A stretch of 25,753 nt of DNA from CAZPZZ01 sp964591245 (GTDB lineage: Bacteria; Acidobacteriota; Vicinamibacteria; Vicinamibacterales; UBA8438), in the NCBI GenBank assembly GCA_964591245.1, contig CAZPZZ010000048.1:1-25753 (forward strand), written 5' to 3'. The notes beneath the pieces are model-generated. The model saw only the letters and a program-made list of their open reading frames with translations. It was not told the DNA's origin and ran no database searches. A program made the translations under genes and the position numbers. Of the stretch, positions 21,472 to 25,753 are shown in pieces. How positions within the stretch are numbered: the first letter of the stretch is position 1; the number at the start of each line of letters is the position of its first letter.

Positions 21472-23498
21472 GGCCCGGCACCGGGAGTATCGCTAAACAT
21501 CACAGCCCAGAGTCCGGTATTCCAGTCGGTAAAAAACACATGCCCCTTGTATGGCTGCGGTCCCCACACGAACGGCGCATTTGCGATGTACCCCGCGGGA
21601 TCTGTCGGCACAAACATGGCAATTTCGCGCCCCTGCCGGTAGAGATTCCCCATCAGCTCACCCGAGACATCAACGACACGCAGGCCGCCGTTGTAGAAGG
21701 CGACGTACAGCACATCGTCCTCGACCCATAAATTGTGCGAGCCAGCCTCTGGCACCTGGTATCGGGCCACCTCTCGAGGGTTCTCCCAGTCGCTCCAATC
21801 GATAACGTGCACCCACCCCGCCGCGCGCGACGGCGCACCTCCCCGCGTTCCACTGAACCCGCCAAAAGGAAATGCTTCGTCAGCCGCGAACAGATAGAAC
21901 GCCCCCGTAGACTGGCTCCGATAGGGGAACGCCGCATGGTTCCACCCGCTCGGATAAGCGTAGCGCCCAAGCTCGACAGGTTGCTCCGGGGTTCCTCCTC
22001 GCCCTCCCCCACCGACGTCAACCGCGACGACCCCATCGGTCCAGTTCGAGGAAAAAGCGATCCCGTCACTGACCCACACGTCGTGGATACTGTGTCCAGG
22101 CGTTTCAAGCTCGAATCGACCAACACGAACAGGATTTTGTGGGGTTTCGATATTGATGACATCGTAATGGCGTCCGCCGCTCAGGGCATAGACATGGTCC
22201 TCTGCAATGAAGACATTGTGGACACCACCAGTCAGCTGGTCGGTGAACTCAGCCAGCACAGGCACGCCTTCGCGTGGATTGCCGACACCGAGAATCACGA
22301 TCCCGTTCCGCCGGTCCGAGGCGCCTTCCCGACTAATAACCGCAATATCGCCGTCTTCGGACACCTTGACGTCGTTCACGGTCCGAGCATCGACCGACAC
22401 CTCGTGCAATTTCTCGATATTGGCCGGATCGGTTACATCCCAGACATAAGACCGACCATCGGCTCCCCACGTCCCAGTGATCGCATAATCCCGACCGTCC
22501 GTACCCTCCCAGATCCATAAATCCGAGGTATGCCGATCGAGTACCTTCCCACGTCCAATCACGTCGACGGTGCGCCGGACATTTCGCGGCACGATCGAAA
22601 TCGTCCGGGAGGCGGAATGAGCCCCTGTCGTCGCTACGACCGTATAGGTCCCAGATCGTTCTGCAACAAACCGCCCATCGGTCGAGACCTCGGCCGAAGC
22701 GCCCGCCGCAACAATGCCTGGTGCCGTCCGTCCTCCGACCCCGTACTGCACGGGCACACCACGCACCGACAATCCCCGGGCATCCTTCGCGAGGGCGGTG
22801 AACCGGACCACATCACCAGTCCTGGCACGCAGGGCGCTCGCCTGCAACTCGAGTGACCTTACGGGACTCGCTTCCACGTCGATCGCCAGCCCGACGGACA
22901 CGCCCCCTGCAGTGGCGGTGATCTCGGTCACACCTGGAGCGCGCAACGTCAGGACGCCAAACGTATCTATCCGCGCTATGTCGAGATCAGATGAGGTGAA
23001 CGTCACGGGAACATCTCGACGAACCTCATCCAGGCGGTCGACCACTGTCACCTGGAGTCGAGGAACAGTCCCAACGTAATACTTGGGGGGAATTTTGGAA
23101 AATTCCATCCGCGCCACCGGCGGCAGCGGAACTGTGACCGGCACCTCGACCCGTACCACCGCTTCGGGACGGCTTCCCTGGTCACCCGGATCCCTCGGGA
23201 CAAGTGCAACAAGTCGAAAATCACCGGGACGATACGCTTCAACCATGCCCTCCCGTGTCACGCTGACGCTCCGCCTGGCACGAGAAAAGAAGATGACAGA
23301 GGCATCCTCTACCACCACCCCCTCGGCATCCCGCACGGTCGCCTCCAGACTCACTATGTCTCCAACAGCCAGCGTCAACCGACTCGGAGTCACTTCAAGG
23401 GTGAATTCCGCTGTCGATTCCTGGGCCGCGACCACTCCGGAACAAAGGCACACGAGGCTGCCTAGACCGGCGAGAACATATCGTCGAAGCGTCGTCAC
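21450..23498 (-). CDS. Exported Ig-like plus LVIVD-repeat beta-propeller protein
   Basis: A 682-residue exported protein. It has a signal peptide ('VLAGLGSLVCLCSGVVAA', about 8-25), then about three bacterial Ig-like domains: about 33-120 ('LEVTPSRLTLAVGDIVSLEA'), 130-210 ('VTFTSSDLDIARIDTFGVLT') and 213-302 ('LELQASALRARTGDVVRFTA'). A C-terminal LVIVD-type propeller runs from about 310 to 682 ('YVWDVTDPANIEKLHEVSV', 'VINIETPQNPVRVGRFEL', 'VHVIDWSDWENPREVARY', 'GLRVVDVSGELMGNLYRQG'). No catalytic residues are recognisable. The GTG start has GGAG five bases upstream. Its 3' end overlaps the second propeller gene, so the two are probably made together. Function is unknown; surface binding or scaffolding is the usual guess. 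Confidence 0.87.
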   Translation of the reverse strand: MTTLRRYVLAGLGSLVCLCSGVVAAQESTAEFTLEVTPSRLTLAVGDIVSLEATVRDAEGVVVEDASVIFFSRARRSVSVTREGMVEAYRPGDFRLVALVPRDPGDQGSRPEAVVRVEVPVTVPLPPVARMEFSKIPPKYYVGTVPRLQVTVVDRLDEVRRDVPVTFTSSDLDIARIDTFGVLTLRAPGVTEITATAGGVSVGLAIDVEASPVRSLELQASALRARTGDVVRFTALAKDARGLSVRGVPVQYGVGGRTAPGIVAAGASAEVSTDGRFVAERSGTYTVVATTGAHSASRTISIVPRNVRRTVDVIGRGKVLDRHTSDLWIWEGTDGRDYAITGTWGADGRSYVWDVTDPANIEKLHEVSVDARTVNDVKVSEDGDIAVISREGASDRRNGIVILGVGNPREGVPVLAEFTDQLTGGVHNVFIAEDHVYALSGGRHYDVINIETPQNPVRVGRFELETPGHSIHDVWVSDGIAFSSNWTDGVVAVDVGGGGRGGTPEQPVELGRYAYPSGWNHAAFPYRSQSTGAFYLFAADEAFPFGGFSGTRGGAPSRAAGWVHVIDWSDWENPREVARYQVPEAGSHNLWVEDDVLYVAFYNGGLRVVDVSGELMGNLYRQGREIAMFVPTDPAGYIANAPFVWGPQPYKGHVFFTDWNTGLWAVMFSDTPGAGPWMGVSW

Positions 23499-23625
23499 AG
23501 TATCTCCATGCTCGACTTGAGCTCCTAAACCCGCGCCGCGTCCGTCATGGCGCCCGTCGAATGTCAGCGCACGGCCGAGTCAGTGCCACAGACAACCGAC
23601 CCGCGCCATGCTCGAGGGAAAGCGA

Positions 23626-24192
23626 CTAGAACTCCACCTCTGGCACGGCGGCCGCCGCTTCATCGGCCTCGAAGTAATCGCGATCGCCAAAGCCGAACAT
23701 TCCCGCGAACAGATTGCTCGGAAATCTTCGGATATCTGTTCGGTAGGTTCGGACCGCCTCGTTGTACCGCTGCCGCTCGACCGCGATACGGTTTTCAGTC
23801 CCTGCTAGCTCGTCCTGCAACCGAATGAAATTTTGGTTAGACCGCAACTCCGGATAGTTCTCGGAAATCGCCAACAATCGACCTAACGCACTGGTAAGTC
23901 CCGCATTGGCATTCGCCGCCTCAGCAGGCGTCACTGCACCAGCCAGCCGACCTCTCGCGTCGGCAATCTGTGAGAACACCTCGCGTTCCTGCCGGGCAAA
24001 CCCCTGGACCGTCGCGACCAGATTCGGAATCAAGTCGGAACGACGCTGCAGGACGTTCTCTACTTGCGCCCAGGCCCCATCAATCTGCTCGTTCGACATG
24101 ACGAAACCGTTGTAGCGCCCGACACTCGAACACGCCCCCATCAAGAGAACGACCAAGAGGCTTCCCCCAAGAACAACAACTCCTCGTCTCAT
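23626..24192 (-). CDS. lemA: LemA-family lipoprotein
   Basis: A 188-residue envelope protein. The N terminus has Arg-Arg, a hydrophobic run and 'LLMGAC' with Cys21 as lipidation site (Met at -3 is a slightly unusual lipobox). The body is the helical LemA bundle: 'NGFVMSNEQIDGAWAQVEN', 'RRSDLIPNLVATVQGFA' and 'IAVERQRYNEAVRTYRTDIR', ending with 'FPSNLFAGMFGFGDRDYFEA'. LemA has no settled biochemical role. It is frequently next to TPM-domain proteins, as here with one intervening gene. GAGGAGGAAGGA directly before the ATG at 24192 is a strong ribosome site. It is 93 bases after the nucleotidyltransferase gene. Confidence 0.94.
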   Translation of the reverse strand: MRRGVVVLGGSLLVVLLMGACSSVGRYNGFVMSNEQIDGAWAQVENVLQRRSDLIPNLVATVQGFARQEREVFSQIADARGRLAGAVTPAEAANANAGLTSALGRLLAISENYPELRSNQNFIRLQDELAGTENRIAVERQRYNEAVRTYRTDIRRFPSNLFAGMFGFGDRDYFEADEAAAAVPEVEF

Positions 24193-24285
24193 TCCTTCCT
24201 CCTCACGGTATAACCTCGCAGACCGCAGGTCGACTCCATCTGAACGAGAGCTGGATCACCGGCGCTTCGTACGACACGCATCGGC

Positions 24286-25017
24286 TCACGCTTCGCCCGC
24301 AAACCGATCAACCCTAGCCACCGACTGCGTCAGTTCCGCGTAATAGCGCGCAAACAGGTTTTTCTCATCGACATTGAGTCGCACGTCGCGTTTCAGGCGA
24401 GCCACGTCCTCGAATGGCGCCACGTCAAGATCGGCGGCGGCACAAAAAAGAGAGACAACCTCCTCGTTATGGTCTGGGACTTGATCACCATGCAACCACA
24501 AACACCCTCGAAACAACGCAACAAAGGTCGTATAGGAGTCGGTCAACAACCGTCGTAAACGACGCGGAGCAGCGCAGGTCTCAACATACCCCTCGCGGAG
24601 ACGCATGAGCTTTTCCCGGAGTTCTCGCTCACAGGCTAGTCGGAGATGTGTCGAATGTACGGGCACAGCCAAAAACGGATCATCCCCCACCACTACCTCT
24701 CGTCGCGCCTTTAGGTCGAGGAACTCAATCGGAAAGACATCAGCAGAGTCGGCAATCATCTCCGGCGTGAACAACCGGGGTAATGGCTGGCGACGCCTCT
24801 CCCAACGCCTTAACGCGGGCGCAAGCTGCTCGAGCACCGCCGGTGATAACGTGTCCAGTACTAGAATGAGATTGAGATCGCTCATACCCGGCTCGTAATC
24901 ACCCCGAGCGGCAGATCCGTACAGGACAACACTCCGCAGGCCACTTCCCAGGGCCTGACCCAACTGGTCAAGCAAGATTTTCAGATCGGGATGCGTGGTC
25001 AGTGTCGTGTTGCTCAT
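24286..25017 (-). CDS. Nucleotidyltransferase-fold (Pol-beta-like) protein between LemA and TPM genes
   Basis: A 243-residue soluble protein. Residues 30-55 carry the nucleotidyltransferase core: Gly34-Ser35, Arg38-Gly39-Asp40 and Ser46-Asp47-Leu48-Asn49 followed by a hydrophobic strand. In active enzymes the last motif reads Asp-x-Asp; here Asn49 stands in for the second metal-binding Asp. The C-terminal two-thirds is all-helical with 'REKLMRLREGYVETC' and 'LFARYYAELTQSVARVDRF', somewhat like a kinase-associated or HEPN-like bundle, but no RX4-6H motif is evident. GAGGAG about five bases before the ATG supports the start at 25017. It sits 90 bases after the TPM gene. Substrate and role are unknown. 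Confidence 0.82.
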   Translation of the reverse strand: MSNTTLTTHPDLKILLDQLGQALGSGLRSVVLYGSAARGDYEPGMSDLNLILVLDTLSPAVLEQLAPALRRWERRRQPLPRLFTPEMIADSADVFPIEFLDLKARREVVVGDDPFLAVPVHSTHLRLACERELREKLMRLREGYVETCAAPRRLRRLLTDSYTTFVALFRGCLWLHGDQVPDHNEEVVSLFCAAADLDVAPFEDVARLKRDVRLNVDEKNLFARYYAELTQSVARVDRFAGEA

Positions 25018-25107
25018 CTATTCTCCTCAATGGGGCTCTGCCTTCCCCTGTGACCGGGCACGAAGCGAGCTATTCCCGGGGCATGAAACATTCTCAGACG
25101 CACCACG

Positions 25108-25753
25108 CTAAAACCCGCGGGAAGCACCGCCACCACCAAATCCTCCGCCACCGAAGCCACCGAAGCCTGAACTCCCACCAAATCCTCCGCCACCGAAGCC
25201 TGAACGCCCACGCCCCCCACCGGAAAGCAGCAGAAGCCAGAACAGGCTGGGGTGTCGAAATAGGAGCCCCCCCATAGCCAGCATAAAGAGCAGCCCCACC
25301 ACACTCTCCAAAGGACCACCCGTAGGTCGCCCTCGCCCTCNNNNNNNNNNCCGCCGCGCGCAGGTCGCCCGCCGTCCATTGTTCCGCCTGCAGGTCGCCC
25401 TCGCCCTCGAGTCACCGGGGCCAGCCTCACCGCACCTTCGACCGTGACGTCAAACTCTTCGGCCGCTGCGGCCACGAGTCCAGCACTCAGCCGCAACAGC
25501 CCCCCGGAATACTCGCCGGCGGAAAGCAACGGCACGACCGTATCGAGGATTGCGCCCACTTGGCCATCTGGAAGAAACCCCTCGACTCCGTATCCGGTTG
25601 CAATGTCGATGTCGCGTTCCTCGAGGGCTAATACAATGACACGGCCGCGATCGGTATCAGCGTCCCCGCCCCCCCCCTCCGTCCCCAATCTCCCACTGCA
25701 CGCACGAATGGGTTCGCCCTCCAGAGAAGGCATGGTGACCACCGCAATCGCCA
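25108..25753 (-). CDS. TPM-domain (YgcG-like) membrane protein, partial at the window edge and crossed by an N gap
   Basis: The 5' part continues off the window. It encodes the TPM fold: 'VVTMPSLEGEP', 'GDADTDRGRVIVLALEERD', 'GYGVEGFLPDGQVGAILD' and 'GEYSGGLLRLSAGLVAAA'. After the N gap a different frame encodes 'ESVVGLLFMLAMGGLLF', a second hydrophobic patch and a Gly/Phe-rich tail ending 'GGGGASRGF', the standard TPM-protein C terminus. The frame change occurs at the gap, and joining the 17-bp repeats at its edges puts both parts in one frame. TPM proteins are membrane-anchored with the domain outside the cytoplasm; some have phosphatase activity and others act in photosystem repair. The Gly-rich start of the TPM region ('GTEGGGGD', from a C-run at about 25665-25680) may contain read errors. 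Confidence 0.85.
25133..25200 (-). repeat. 26-bp direct repeat encoding the Gly/Phe tail of the TPM protein
   Basis: The same 26 bases occur at 25133-25158 and 25175-25200 (CCACCAAATCCTCCG followed by CCACCGAAGCC). They encode Gly-Phe-Gly-Gly-Gly-Gly-Phe-Gly-Gly blocks. Such tails are normal in the family and expand or contract by slippage. Confidence 0.85.
25324..25408. repeat. 17-bp direct repeat flanking the assembly gap
   Basis: AGGTCGCCCTCGCCCTC occurs at 25324-25340, ending exactly at the gap, and again at 25392-25408. Both copies read Gly-Arg-Gly-Arg-Pro in the TPM gene. A shorter copy (CAGGTCGCCC) is at 25361-25370. Confidence 0.9.
25341..25350. other. Assembly gap (10 N)
   Basis: Ten Ns, probably a placeholder of unknown true length, inside the TPM-domain gene and bordered on one side by a repeat that recurs 51 bases beyond its other side. 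Confidence 0.98.

Noticed and set aside
25660..25690. Frameshift in the TPM gene at the C-rich homopolymer
   Set aside because: Residues on both sides align with the family at the expected spacing in one frame, so a net frameshift is unlikely, although substitutions or compensating errors remain possible.
1..25753. CRISPR array, insertion sequence, prophage, or toxin-antitoxin system
   Set aside because: No regularly spaced repeats, transposase, integrase or terminal inverted repeats were seen. The nucleotidyltransferase at 24286-25017 lacks a paired HEPN gene, so a MNT/HEPN toxin-antitoxin reading is not supported.

Overview
This window looks like draft (metagenome-style) sequence from an uncultured, moderately GC-rich, Gram-negative bacterium. 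The outer membrane is supported by a signal-peptide beta-barrel protein, several exported beta-propeller proteins and a Ccm cytochrome c maturation operon. Frequent GTG starts, the ccm gene order, the LVIVD and YVTN propellers and the LemA/TPM cluster resemble Acidobacteriota (Vicinamibacterales-like) or Gemmatimonadota. I cannot settle the phylum from sequence alone. I see no tRNA, rRNA, CRISPR array, transposase, integrase or phage gene.

Layout. (1) 1-5600: a broken DegT/DnrJ aminotransferase remnant on the plus strand faces a minus-strand run of a DedA/VTT membrane protein, a GT2 glycosyltransferase with two C-terminal membrane helices, a Gfo/Idh oxidoreductase, a GMC flavo-oxidoreductase with a four-cysteine insert, and a VOC protein. 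The last three are tightly packed, and the set suggests glycan or lipid-linked sugar modification. (2) 5780-7458: a small outer-membrane barrel protein and an inositol-monophosphatase-family enzyme. (3) 7846-10461, plus strand: aroA and aroK (shikimate pathway), then a calcineurin-type phosphoesterase. (4) 18844-10458, minus strand: maf followed by a cytochrome c maturation operon in the order ccmE, ccmF-ccmH fusion, zinc-ribbon membrane protein, single-pass exported-domain protein, ccmA, ccmB, ccmC, ccmD-like, 62-residue membrane protein. (5) 18891-20404, plus strand: a short DciA/DUF721 protein and a thiolase. (6) 23498-20401, minus strand: an Ig-like plus LVIVD propeller protein overlapping a YVTN-type propeller lipoprotein. 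(7) 25753-23626, minus strand: a TPM-domain protein (partial, crossed by an N gap), a nucleotidyltransferase-fold protein and LemA.

The most interesting system is the ccm operon. CcmE carries Cys-x-x-x-Tyr where the classical protein has the heme-binding histidine. A CcmH-like domain with five cysteines is fused to the end of CcmF. No CcmG-like thioredoxin is seen. Two uncharacterised membrane proteins in the operon each end in a cytosolic helical segment of similar pattern (Arg-Glu-Lys ... Gly-Lys). This looks like a hybrid between the classical System I and the CxxxY type (System I*). Secondary points are the LemA / nucleotidyltransferase / TPM trio, whose nucleotidyltransferase has Asn at the second metal-ligand position, and evidence that the N gap is a scaffolding artefact: joining the flanking 17-bp repeats restores one open frame.
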